DNA of 64,000 bases from Yamagishiella unicocca (Eukaryota > Chlorophyta > Chlorophyceae > Chlamydomonadales > Volvocaceae): the NCBI GenBank assembly GCA_003116995.1, contig BDSL01000026.1, positions 930,001-994,000 on the forward strand. The letters are read 5' to 3'. Positions 53,377 to 64,000 of the stretch are shown piece after piece; within the stretch, counting starts at the first letter, position 1; every line of letters begins with the position of its first letter. The position numbers and the translations under genes were made by a program. The notes beneath the pieces were generated by a model. That model saw nothing but the letters and a program-made list of their open reading frames with translations. It was not told the DNA's origin and searched no databases.

Positions 53377-54141
53377 GGCGGCTCGGGGTGTTGGTTTGGA
53401 GGGAGAGGGGGATGGGGGCAGATGGCGTCCGTTCGTCCGACCCCATCACCCGCCGACCAAACCCCGTCTGTCGCTCACGGCCCACACGCATGCGCGGCGT
53501 GGTTCTGCATTGGACGGATGGGGTCGAAGTTGGGGGTCATTCTGTGGCATCGCGGCGTGGGAATCCGCCGTTGGTTTGGATGGAGGGGTTGGGAGGGACA
53601 TAGGGTAGTGTAGCGGTAGGACGAGTTGCAAGCCAGTGGAAGTATGCAGAGCGGCTGTGTTGGGCTGTTGAGGCGGCGTACGTGCACCGGCAAGGAGCAA
53701 GTGGAGTCATATCGCCGAGTCCTGACCCGCCGGCGCCTGCCCGTGCTGGCCCCGGACAACTCGCTTTAGTTTGTACCTTGGCTGGGCCACGTGGAATAAC
53801 TAAAATACCAATGGCGCGTCAGGCCGCTAGCGGACAATAAGGAGATTGCGACGGGGTTTTTGCTGGCGACCAAATTGGGGATGTTTTTTGTGCTGCAGAT
53901 ACACTCCGTCTAAAATATCCAGGACTACCGCAGCGCAAAAGTGTGCTCTTACGGTCAGCCTGACAACTCCAGGAGTAATGTTTCGCAAGATGGCGCTTAT
54001 CGGTATTCAGTTCCCTAAACTTAGCGTTCCACCAGTTTTTTGGTGCTGATCTGCTATCTATCATATAAAGCCATACAACGAGGCCTCGATTTCGAATCCA
54101 TATTTACGCCAGCAGCTCATAATTGGTATTGGCGCCCAGCG
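53377..54141. other. intergenic between TPR and mTERF genes
   Basis: No gene seen. 53376-53770 is the presumed 3' region of the TPR gene and 53800-54141 the presumed 5' region of the mTERF gene. The frame of the mTERF first exon stays open back to 54040, so a start upstream of 54142 is possible. Confidence 0.45.
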
Positions 54142-56982
54142 ATGCACAGCCTACCCGCATGGCATTCGGGACCTCACCACCGGCCCGTATCTCACCCCTA
54201 CGTTGCAACTTCAAGGATTGCCTTCGGCATATCTCGTCTGTATTACGATCAGGCGCAGCCACGTCTGGCCAACGGGCATAAGGTTGGCGGGCCCCTGAGC
54301 GGAAATGGCGATGCGACACCTCGCCGCCCCCGCGGCCGCCCACGCAAGGCCCCACCGTCTGGCGACGTTGGACAGGGCGCCGCGGATTCCCAAGCGGGGG
54401 CTAAAGCTGGGGATGGCGATGCGCTGGGGCAGCTCAATCAGGAGCAGCACCATCCGCCGCATCCGCAGCACGAGGAACACGGGTCCCAGCCAGAGCCGCA
54501 ACGGCGACGGCGAGGCCGACCCCCTCGCAATGCCATCAACAACAACAACAGCTGGCGCCCCGCCTCTGCTGCCTCAGCGCCGGGGCCGCCGACTGGCCCC
54601 GTTGCGGAGCCGCCCTCCCGTCCCCGCGGTCGCCCCCGGTCTGCTCCCGACTCGCCCCCGCCCCCCGGCTCCAATCCCTCCCGCGACCTGAAGCTGCGGA
54701 CCCTGTTGCTGCGGCAGCTGGAGCTGCGGCCCGAGGAGCTGAGGCCGCCCAGAGCGAGGTGGGGGGCGAGAGCTGAAGGGCATGAGCCGTGGGGTAGGGG
54801 CGGCATGGAAGTGAAGCGGAGAGTGGTGAGGGCTGGGGTGGGTAGAGAGGGTGGGGCAGCGAGGAAGTCCATGACGTGCCTCTTTACCCGCCCGATGGCG
54901 ATGGATCAGAACTCCCAAAGGCCGGCCGTACACCGGTAAGCAGGGCCCCGATGCGTACCTGTTGCAGCCGCCTTTAAAGACGTGAGGCAATGAGTGGTGA
55001 GTGGGGGGGATCCGGAGCTGCGTCCGGAGCAGCCTACACGCAATTGCCACAGACCAGGCCCACCCCCCCGCCCCTGCTCCCCCAGCTCTAGCTCCCGCTC
55101 CCTCGTGTGTTCGCAGCTGGTTGAAGCTGGTGGAGTCCATGACGGCGCGGGCGCTTGCGGGGCGGGTGGCTGAGCTGCGGGAGGCCCTGGGGCTGGACGC
55201 AGTACGGCGCATCGCCCGCCGCTGTCCGCACGCCATGCAGTTGGTGGGTCGGCAGGACCGGCAGCTGCAAGACGTGCTGAAGAGTGGGATCGACACCCCT
55301 GAGATGGAGACACGCGATTGACTTCTTAGGCACCAGGGAACGCTGCGCAGCCTACCCCCCGCCCCCTGCCCAGCCTCCCCCCTCCCCCTGCCCAGCCTAC
55401 CCCCCCCCCCGACCATGTGCCAACTATCCTGTCCCGCACCGTAACATGTTCTTTACCAACCCCCCAGCCCTCCCCCACCTGCCCAGCCTACCCTCCCCCC
55501 CTGCCCCCACGGCCCGGCACCAGTCGCTAGCCTGCCCCCCCCCCGCACCGCACCCAGCATACAGAACGCAGGCCGACCGGCCTCCGCCGCCTGGCGCCCC
55601 TCCGCCTCGCTCCCATGCCGCCACCCCAGACCCCCAGCCATATCCTCGCCAAGCTGGCGGATCTAAATCTGCGGCTGCGGCTGTCCCGACGGCAGCTGCT
55701 CGCTGCGGTGTGTGGCTTCCCCTCGCTGCTGGGGTCCTCCCCCGAGGCGGTGGGGGCCCGGGTGGCCACACTGGTGCAGCAGTCGGGCAGGTGCGGGGAG
55801 GGCGGGGAGGGGTGGAGGCGAAACACATGGTCCGACAAAGGACGAAGACGAAATGGGTTGGAGAAGGCAGGTTGGAGGCGTTAGGGCCGCCGGGTTGTGC
55901 GTAGAGGGGTCCACTCATGGGGATCACGGGGATGGCAAGAAGACCCGGCTTCACGACATAGGAGGCGGACGACAGGAACTAGCCGGCATCCCGAAAGCGG
56001 CCGTGAGACCCAGCTGGCCAAAGCACAGAGCGGCGAAGGGTCCGAAACAGCGGTGAAAGAGACTGGAACGACGGCAGGAAAGGGGTAATAGAGGCAAGGG
56101 CAGAGGGCAATGAAGGGGGTTGGGGGAAGGGGATCACGGGGGTTGATATGCGGTCCATTCACTCCATGTTAGCAGGTCCACCAGCAAGGCTCTCAAGCAA
56201 GGTAATGCCGGAGTCCTTGCCCTCCCTCCCCCTCCCCCCTCCGCTCCCCTCCCTGGAGGTCTGATGAGTTTGTTTCTGCCATGGTGGTTTCTCAGCCCGT
56301 CCTGCTGGGTCTGTCCCCCGCCACCCTGAGCTACCGGGTGGGGCTCCTGCACGAGGCGGCGAGTCTCTTGCCCAACAAGTGGTACGGAAGGGGGCGAGAA
56401 GGGGGGCGAAGGCGGAGACGGGGTGGGGCGGCGCAAGGAAGACCCGTGTACGCAGAATGGGGAGGGCGGAACGCGACGTATGACGCGCCCTTGCAAACCG
56501 CATCGGCGGTCCCTTTGACGTCGTACATCTCCGCGACCTCCTTTCGTCTCCCTCCCCCCCCCCGCCCCGTCCTTCCCCCCCGCGGCCCCAGGGGCTCTGA
56601 GCTGACCTCCATGCGCCCCGCAACCCTGGGTCGCCTGCTGCGCTGCTCCGACCTCGTGCTGCAGCGCCTTATCTACACCTATCTGCGCACCGCCACCAAC
56701 GGAAAGAAGTTCGACCGCATACGCTCCATGGCCACCATCTGCTGCCAGCCCGCCGCCAGGTGGAACCGGGACAACCCGCTCTTCGCCGAGTGGCTGGCAG
56801 CCGGGGAGGCGGACCGCAGCTGGGCACGCACGCAGCGCTGGCCGGGCTGGTACCAGCAGCCGGGGTGTGTGGACTGGTGGGAAGGGGCGGTGGGCGGAAG
56901 GCGAGGCAGGTCGGAGGGGCCGAGGGAGGAGGGCGGCGGCGATGAGGGGGGGGGGGGAGGGATCGGGTCTGGGTCGATTTGA
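54142..56982 (+). CDS. mTERF-domain protein with three AT-hooks
   Basis: mTERF proteins act on organelle DNA/RNA (transcription, termination, splicing). Exons: 54142-54758, 55117-55243, 55630-55790, 56259-56381 and 56592-56982, phases consistent, 472 residues. The N-terminus is Ser/Arg/His-rich with few acids, compatible with an organelle presequence. AT-hook cores RPRGRPRK (63-69), RRGRPPRN (123-130) and RPRGRPRS (160-167) bind the DNA minor groove. mTERF helical repeats follow from about 205: VESMTARALAGRVAELREAL, RRCPHAMQL, QLLAAVCGFPSLLGSSPEAV, VVSQPVLLGLSPATLSYRVG and MRPATLGRLLRCSDLVLQRL. The end of exon 2 is the least certain junction. The tail after 56864 could be intron read-through. 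AT-hooks on an mTERF protein are unusual. Confidence 0.78.
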
Positions 56983-58156
56983 CGTGGGTTTGGCCACCTG
57001 GATGGTGACGGAGCTGATGGGGTGACGGGGGGGGGCCGCCGAGCGCTGTGGGGTCGCAGCAGGGGAGGAGGGGGAGGTATGGTGTGCAGAGTCTACATAC
57101 TGGGGCCACAGAGGATACCCGGTCGACCGGCATCAGGACACGACTACAAGAGGACAGGAGCCGATACTAGGTTGCAGGGAGGTGGACGGCTGAAACCTGG
57201 CGGGCGGATCTCGCCCCATTCGACCAGGAGAGAAGGGACCGCTAGTGGAGGAAAGACTGACTGCCCAACGTTCAGCCAGCCCTGCAACACCAACAGTGCT
57301 CTGCACACGGACATGATAAGAGTTAGTCGACCGGCAAACGTGGCGCTATACGCCGTCGTGGCGCTATTAAATGCCGGACGGCACCGCACCACACCGAATA
57401 GTGGTTGTATTCGTTACAGTGGGCTCCCGGCCTTCGGGCTCCCGGCCCCAAAGGCAGAACATCGGCCTCGTGTGGCTGTGCGCGTTGCACACTAAGTGTT
57501 AAACGACGGTGGTGAGGGCTTATTGCCGGCGGCTACCTACAGCTGTACAGCGACAATGGATGAACGTGTGGAAGGCAAAAGAGTTGCCCGACGCCTCCAC
57601 CCCATATTTTTTCCATACTAAGTTGGTCGTGGTCTCCAGGCAGTGCACTCAGCAGCAGGGCTGCACCAGCCTCAGGCGCACAGCCAGCCGCGGCCGCCCG
57701 GGCACGCCGGCCAGCCAAACAACACGAGTCCTCTGCGGAGGACTGTACGCCACCAGTCCTCCCCAAAGCCGCACAGCACAAGGGTGGGTGGGTGGGTAGT
57801 ACAGTGCCTCCGCAGGGAGACATGCCGTACTACTGCCGTAACGGGCACTGAAGAGCGACACAGGACGCACATGAGAAGCCTCGGGGCAACAGTACGACAC
57901 CGTTTGGACGCTGCACGGTAGCCTAGTAATAAAAACACATTGCGAAACAAGTAAAGACATATGAGGGACAGACCCCTCAGTTCCCCACCCCCTTACCACA
58001 TGCAAATGCTATGCCCAGCACGATCTCAGTGTTCCGCCCTTACGCCTTAGCGAGGTTCAGGGTGCAGGCGGGGGGTGGGCAGGTCCCGGCCGGGGTGCGG
58101 AAGCTTCAATTGTCGCAGCGTAACCCCCTGTAACGGACATGTGACATGTAGATATC
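56983..58156. other. convergent intergenic region
   Basis: Between the ends of the mTERF (plus) and PIP5K (minus) genes. No gene seen. Around 57412-57428 it shares TCGTTACAGTGGGCTCC with LINE-B at about 9989-10005, probably chance or a tiny repeat. GGTGGGTGGGTGGGTAG occurs at 57783. Confidence 0.4.
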
Positions 58157-58161
58157 TTACA
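58157..58161 (-). terminator. probable polyadenylation signal TGTAA of the PIP5K gene
   Basis: TGTAA on the minus strand about 60 nt after the stop at 58222. TGTAA is the usual polyadenylation signal of chlorophycean algae. Confidence 0.55.
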
Positions 58162-58221
58162 CGCCCACATGGTATACCCGGGTTCTTTCCCGCCGCCCAA
58201 TCGCCACCCCCTCCCTGCCCC

Positions 58222-61200
58222 TCACTCGAACACCCTTTTTATAAACGCCTGGAAGCGGGTGGCATAGGCGTTGGGGTGGGTGACGGAGATGCTGCTGGCT
58301 GCGTGGATGACCGACTTGAGACCGTGCTCTGGCAGGGGCGAGCAAGGGGGGGGGGGCGGGGCGGGAGGGGGCCGCGCAAGGCTGTGGCTACAAAGCGGCT
58401 AAAGGGGGCGAGAGAGGGCAAGCGGAGGCCGGCTGGTCTCCCGACAGACAAGGATGGTGTCAGCGAAACTAAATCGCGACAAGCTAAAGACAATGAAAAA
58501 CGGTGTGTGTGGAGAAGGTTCCGGTCAGGGTGATGGTAGCGAATGAAGCAGTCGTGGCTGCGATTCTAGGTGTCAGTGGCCAGTGTGCGATCGGATGTAG
58601 AGAGCAGCACTGGGTGGTGGGTACGGGCAACAACAATGTTTGCGAACATACATGGAGTGGTGGTTTCTTACCACATGCATGGGATGCTGACAGAAGTTGG
58701 GGTCCACCCAAACAGGTTTAGAAGCGCCTAGACGAGTATCCGAGCTATATGTAAGGGGCGGAACAAAAACGGATAGTCCCAACACGGACCAGGCAGCATA
58801 AGCTTTCCCGGTGTGTCCGGGTACTGTGGGGGGGGGTGTACGAGCTGTGGCTAAATCAGCTCGGAGCGGCCCCCTAGGCTACGGTGTAATAAGCAGCACT
58901 CCACACCCCCACCGGCAGCCGCGCTGCGGTCTTTTCACTCGCAGGATGCAGCACCTCGCGACTCAAGTGCCTCCCCGGCCCTCACGGCCGGTAGCCGTGA
59001 GGACCTGCAGCCATCGCTCCCCTCCACCCCACCATGTCTCCATACGCCCCGGTCTCGGGCTGCCTCACCATTTACTTGCCACTGCAATCACCAGAACTTG
59101 TAACCTTTCATCCCTCCTTTCCTAACTAACCTTTACACGCTGATTTTCGCGATGCACACACTACCGGGACTCAAGTTGAAAGGGAGGTGGGAGCAGGTTC
59201 CTTTGCCGTGCGTTTCGCATGTGCTGGCATGAGCTTCGGGGAGCTGGTAAGGGCGCCTTCCGTCACATCACGACCGCACCTGGTGGACTGCTCCTCCAAG
59301 CAGGGAGCAACAACACCCTCGAAACCCGGTGCTTGCGACCAGGCCATTGCGCTCCACCCTAGCCGGCTTCCTTGCGCCTCTTTGATCCGTCTCTCGGGCA
59401 CTGCCTGCGCACCACCTGCTGCCCCAGCCCGCCGCCATCACGGTGCCATTGCGCCCAGGTGCCCTCTGTGCGCCGCCACCATCACCATCCCCACCACCCC
59501 GCAGGCATCCAATGCCCCCACCTACCCAGCCGCTTGGTTGCGTTATACGGCTGCAGTATGTCGATCAGGGCGAACCACAGGACCGCATCCTCCTCGCGGC
59601 CGTCCTAGGGGGGGGGGGCGAGGAATCCCGTCATACAGGAGAAGTAGAGGTATGAGGGGGAACTCTAGCCGGAGACAAGGCCCGAGCACGTGTTCGAGGT
59701 TGCGTACCGGAGGACTTGGTTGGGCTACGTGGGGCCCGCGGGCGAGTCCCTCCCTCGCGGTGGTGGGGCCCCGGGGTTTCGAGGAAGACCCGTGGATGCC
59801 CGAAAAAACCGTTTAGGACAGACGTTCTGAAATGCATGCTGGAGAACTGGGTTGGGGATACTAAAGCCGAAGGTCATAATATGACCTTTGGCGGCTAAGC
59901 TAAAGCGGTTACGGCTAGACGACAGGAAGCGGGGACCCCGCGCGACGCGCGGAAATGATTCACAGAACCGGTTTGGGGCGCTAGCTGGAGTTCTTGGGGA
60001 GTTGGTGAGCTACGGGAGAGCGGACAGCACGGTCCGGTCCCGGGCCCGACCCGCCCGAATACCGACCAGATGGTTGCGGACGTCGGGAGGAAGCCGGGCA
60101 TTACCAGAGAAGGTCCGCTGTCGTCCATGACAGGAGGCCGAAGCCGCGCCACGCCGCCATGGGGGACGCGAAAGCCCAGACGCAGGTCCCGACGCCCGCA
60201 GACAAGAGTGCGACGACGAGCAAAAAAACACCAAAACAGGGGCCCCGGGGTGGACCGGTTGGGTCATGGATACTCTGGCACCCCGGTGGGGGGTCTGAGA
60301 CCTGTGGCCCCCAGGCCCTCCCTTACCCCTCCGTCTGTTTTATGTCTGCATGCGCCCACGGGTTTCCCCGCTTCCCCTCTTCCCCCTCTTCTCCGGCATT
60401 ACTGGGCGGCCCCATCGGAGGAACGCCGGTCGCAGCGGTGGTGGCAGCGGCCTGCCTCGCGTCCCGGTGGTTCCCCGCACCCCCTCCGCCGGCCGCCTCA
60501 GCAGGTGCTGCCCTCCCCGCCACCTAGATTATGTTAATTAAAACCCCTACCCGCTCCCACCCCACCTTGTGCACCGCGGTAGCCGCCATGTTGACCCCCA
60601 GCTGCACGTGGCTCTGGCCCATGCTGAGGGCCAGTTGGTCGTTGACGGACACCGACACGGCGGGGTCAGCACAGGCTGCTGCTGCTGTGTGGTTCGCAGC
60701 CCCCCCTGCGGGCCCCCTGCTGCCTCCGAGCCCCTCCTTGCTGGCCGCCTCCCGGGCGCTGAGGGCCACCGCAACGGCGCAGTCCCTACCTCGGCCGCGA
60801 GGGGCCAGCATCCTGGAGCCGCGACAGTGGGGGGTGGGAGGGGCGCTGGTCGCAACAACACAGCGGCAGGGGGGGGGTGGGAGGGGCGCTGGTCGCAACA
60901 ACACAGCGGCAGGGGGGGGATGGGAGGGGCGCTGGTCGCAACAACACCAGCCAATCGCCCCCTCCTCCCAGCCCCTCCCCCACCTCATCCTCGCCAGCTC
61001 CAGCAGGTCCCCGGTGGCCGCCGCACCCAGCCGCAGCCGCTGGATGCGCTCCTCCATCCGGGCGTACCTGGGGGTCCAGGGGGGGAGAGGAGGGCGGCGA
61101 GGAAACCGGTTGACACGACGTAGCAAAGGAGGCGGGGCGCCGGCGGGGAGGACTGAGCCGCCCCTCGGACTGCAGCAGCTGCCGCTAGCTCAACCGATAG

Positions 61201-63811
61201 ATGCGCTGGAGTTGCTTTACACATCGTGTGGCATTGACGTGCGTCCGTGTACCTCACTGCCAGTTCGAGTGGTGATTGCTCCCGAGGAACGCGGACGCAA
61301 TATGCCCATAAATCCCCAAACGGTCAAACGTTTGGAAGGAGCTCTGCCTACTGTATGAAGTGATGCCCGCCCCATCAACTTGTCGGCAACTGCCTCCATG
61401 CACCGCCCATCCGGCCATAGCCTCTCTCCGCACAACATGACGCAGCTGAACCCATCGGTGGTACCCCAACCACTATGAAACCTACTCCGGTATCACCCAC
61501 ACTGACACCCTGCTGCCTTATCCGCCCTGGCGCGCCCCCAACCCCTCCTCCTGACCTCCTCCTGCGCCCCACCCCCTCCTCCTGCCCTGCCCCCACTCCC
61601 TCCTCCTGCCCTGCCCCCACTCCCTCCTCCTGCCCTCCCCCCACCCCCTCCTCCTGCCCTCCCCCCCACCCCTCCTCCTGCCCTCCCCCCCACCCCTCCT
61701 CCTGCCCTCCCCCCCACCCCTCCTCCTGCCCTCCCCCCCACCCCTCCTCCTGCCCTCCCCCCCACCCCTCCTCCTGCCCTCCCCCCACCCCTCCTCCTGC
61801 CCTCCCCCCCACCCCTCCTCCTGCCCTGCCCTCCCCCCACCCCTCCTCCTGCCCTCCCCCCCCCCCTCCCCCCCCCCCCCCTCCCTCCTCCTGCCCTCCC
61901 CCCCAGCCCCTCCTCCTGCCCTCCCCCCAGCCCCTCCTCCTGCCCTCCCCCCCGCCCCCTCCTCCTGCCCTCCCCCCCGCCCCCTCCTCCTGCCCTCCCC
62001 CCACCCCCTCCTCCTGCCCTCCCCCCCACCCCCTCCTCCTGCCCTCCCCCCCACCCCCTCCTCCTGCCCTCCCCCCCACCCCCTCCTCCTGCCCTCCCCC
62101 CACCCCCTCCTCCTGCCCTCCACGGGTTTCCCTCGAACCCCCCACTCCCTCCTCCTGCCCTTCCCCCCACCCACTCGCTGGCCAGCTCCCTGGCGTCGCT
62201 GTGCTCCCGGTAGTTGGGGTGCTCTCGGTGGTTGGGGTGGTTGCTGGTGTCGGCGGCAGCTGCTACGGGGGCGGGGCCGCTGTACGCCTCGAGGTCCCGG
62301 GTGTTGTCGCCGCCCGGCCCCCCTCGCCTCCTGAAGTGCAGCCCCACCAGCAGGGAGTAGTCCATGACGCCCACACCCGCCAGCAGACCGCAGTCGGCAC
62401 GCAGCTGAAAGAGGAGGCGGTCGCGCCAGCCGTCCTCCAGCCTTTGGGGCAGGATTGCAGCAGAGGGGGGGAGGGGAGCGGAGGGGGGTTGGAAAGCGGG
62501 GGGGGGAGGTGCACAAAAGGCCCGTTTACCGGTAAAAAGTACCCAGTTTGGGGGGAGGGAAGCGGGAGGGGAGGAGGGAAGAGACTCCGGGGGGAGGGAA
62601 GAGACTCGGGGGGGGGGAGCGGGAGGGCGGAAGGGTATATTGCGGCTGGTGATGTGCCAACTGTGTGGAGTGGGCTGAAGCACGCGGGGGGGGAGTTGCC
62701 GAGGTCGCCTGCGCCCGCGGCCCCCCACCTGAGCTGCAGGTCCAGATCCAGATCCTTGAATATGACGGTAGGGTCGTCTGCAGATGGCCTGCCCGCCGTA
62801 CGGCCCAAGGTGGAGCCCTTCAAGTCGTACTTGCGGTGCAGCTGCAGCGGTGTTCGGAAGATGTTCGACATCACCACGAAACGGTACTGCGGGAGCAGCA
62901 GGAGGGGGGGGGGGCGAGGTCGGGCTCCTGGCAATGTGGAGTCGCTGTCTGGCTCCATGCTCTTGACGTGACTTCGCGGCTGTTGGGAGGTGCGGCTGCT
63001 GCTGCTCCATGCAGGGGCTGCTGCTGCTTCCATGCAGGGGCTGTTGCCGGCTCGGCACCACGGCTCACCCCGCCACTGCCACTGCTGACCTGCGACAGCA
63101 GCCCCAGGCACGCATCACTCCGTCCCTCCCTCCCTCCACACGCGCCCCCGCCCCCCCCACCTTCCTCCCCCCCGGTGACATCACGCAGTGCACCCCGAAG
63201 AAGCGGCACAGCAGGGTGTGCGGGTGTCGCTCCACATGGCGGTGGTAGGCTGCCAGCATGGACAGCAGCACCTCCATCTCGCAGCGGGACATGGTCTTGA
63301 TGAAGAAGCGCTCGTCCTACAAGGGAGAATACACGAGTAACAGAGTGGAGGCCTAGATTGGGGTGCCCAGAGGCGGGGTAGACAGGAGACTGGGCGGGCG
63401 AGGGGCAACACAGCTTGGTGCTTCCTAGGGCAGGAATTGAAGGAGTCGCCAGGTATGCGGGCCGCCCGGGTCAGCTGCCCGGTGCTGCTCCCTCCCGCCT
63501 CCCGCACCTGCGACAGGAAGAACACGGAGCCGCTCTTCCCCGGGCTGGCCAGGTGGCGCAGCGAGTGGTCGGCGCACAGCGACAGCAGGTACGTGGAGGC
63601 GTCCACACCGAAAGACTCGCGGAGCCTGACGAGGCAGCGGGGGGAAGGAGGGAATGAGCCTGACGAGGCAGCAGGGAACCCCTGTGCCCCCCTCCCCCGG
63701 CCCTTGTGCCCACCTCCTGAACGTCATGGGCGCATAGTCGCTCCAGGTGAAGTCCTCCACCGGGTGCACTGGGGTCATCTCGCTGCCGCCGCGGGGGAAC
63801 TCCTGCTGGAC
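58222..63811 (-). CDS. PIP5K: phosphatidylinositol-4-phosphate 5-kinase, C-terminal nine exons (5' end outside)
   Basis: Makes PI(4,5)P2 from PI4P at membranes. Exons: 63811-63714, 63625-63508, 63316-63161, 62886-62729, 62441-62175, 61067-60984, 60812-60566, 59604-59526 and 58328-58222. All phases agree; 437 residues and TGA. Catalytic-core marks in order: DFTWSDYAPMTFR, SPGKSGSVFFLSQ, DERFFIKTMSRCEME (ATP-binding Lys), CRFFGVHCV, RFVVMSNIF, YDLKGSTLGR, VMDYSLLVGLHF, VQLGVNMAATA, VLWFALIDILQPYN (metal-binding Asp) and the end RFQAFIKRVFE. The last two exons are short and have no Met. Between MDYSLL and VQLGVNM lies a long Ala/Gly/Ser insertion, longer than in plant enzymes. Any N-terminal MORN repeats would be outside. 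Repeat R2b and two minisatellites sit in its introns. Confidence 0.92.
59768..60247 (+). repeat. dispersed repeat R2, copy b
   Basis: Matches 34152-34640 with the same start (TTCGAGGAAGACCCGTGGAT) and order, diverging after 60247. It lies in the PIP5K intron 59605-60565. Confidence 0.9.
60838..60955. repeat. approximately 43-bp repeat, about three copies
   Basis: Unit containing GGGCGCTGGTCGCAACAACA and GCGGCAGGGGGGG, in the PIP5K intron beside exon 60566-60812. Confidence 0.85.
61555..62125. repeat. C-rich CCTCCTCCTGCCCTCCCCCC minisatellite
   Basis: About 25-30 copies of a 19-22-bp unit filling most of the PIP5K intron 61068-62174. It opens long spurious frames on both strands. Confidence 0.95.
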
Positions 63812-64000
63812 CTGGGAGAGGGAGCGAGGGGGGAAGGGAGCGAAGGGGGGGAGGCGGGTCAGCCTACTGCCGCACCAGGTGAGGCCGGGGCACGAGTGCG
63901 TCTGGCGGCCAAGGTACCAGCTGGATGTCAGGGGGGAGTGATGGGTAGAGGACGGTGATGGGCTAAGCTATGGGAAATGGGGGATTGATCGAGGCAGTGG

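Noticed and set aside
61475..62971. Very long ORFs on both strands (about 500 codons)
   Set aside because: They read through the C-rich minisatellite and PIP5K exons; no stop arises in the repeat, so length has no meaning.

Overview
The window looks like nuclear DNA of a GC-rich green alga, most likely a chlorophycean/volvocine relative. This rests on many short GT-AG introns, Ala/Gly/Pro/Gln-rich linkers, plant-type families (CPL3-like CTD phosphatase, IPC synthase, mTERF, PIP5K), dense GC-rich minisatellites in introns, and several LINEs. Genus cannot be settled from the sequence alone. Genes were modelled by joining open frames at GT/AG sites with matching phase; several decisive exons are short and lack an ATG. 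Layout: (1) 1-5717, minus: an FCP1/CPL3-like RNA polymerase II CTD phosphatase, running off the left edge, with a repeat in its last visible intron. (2) 5718-16866: mostly mobile DNA: a duplicated repeat (R3) whose left copy carries a 1.66-kb TIR element, a 3' scrap of a LINE, a 4.47-kb frameshifted LINE with an 11-bp target-site duplication, and unannotated sequence. (3) 16867-36679, minus: one very large gene of about 23 exons whose predicted product is PWWP-PHD-PWWP-PHD-Dam-type DNA N6-adenine methyltransferase-CW zinc finger. Its introns hold repeat families R1 and R2 and many minisatellites. (4) 36891-42360+, minus: a LINE with an intact 1697-codon endonuclease/reverse transcriptase frame, about 210 bp upstream of the methyltransferase start. 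(5) 42361-45391: small DNA-transposon-like and fold-back elements. (6) 45392-47810, minus: a six-exon inositol-phosphorylceramide/sphingomyelin-synthase family gene, divergent from (7) 48095-49525, plus: an Ala/Pro-rich protein with one N-terminal membrane segment. (8) 50055-53376, plus: an eight-exon TPR protein. (9) 54142-56982, plus: an mTERF protein with three AT-hooks. (10) 58222-63811, minus: the 3' nine exons of a phosphatidylinositol-4-phosphate 5-kinase, 5' end outside the window. The standout is region 3: a single protein that appears to combine two pairs of histone-reading modules (PWWP and PHD), a CW histone-tail reader and a DNA adenine methyltransferase. This would link chromatin marks to 6mA deposition or recognition. 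The two PWWP-PHD blocks share intron positions and phases, so they arose by internal duplication. The other genes are ordinary nuclear housekeeping/signalling genes (transcription, sphingolipid synthesis, phosphoinositide signalling, organelle gene expression) with no operon-like relationship.
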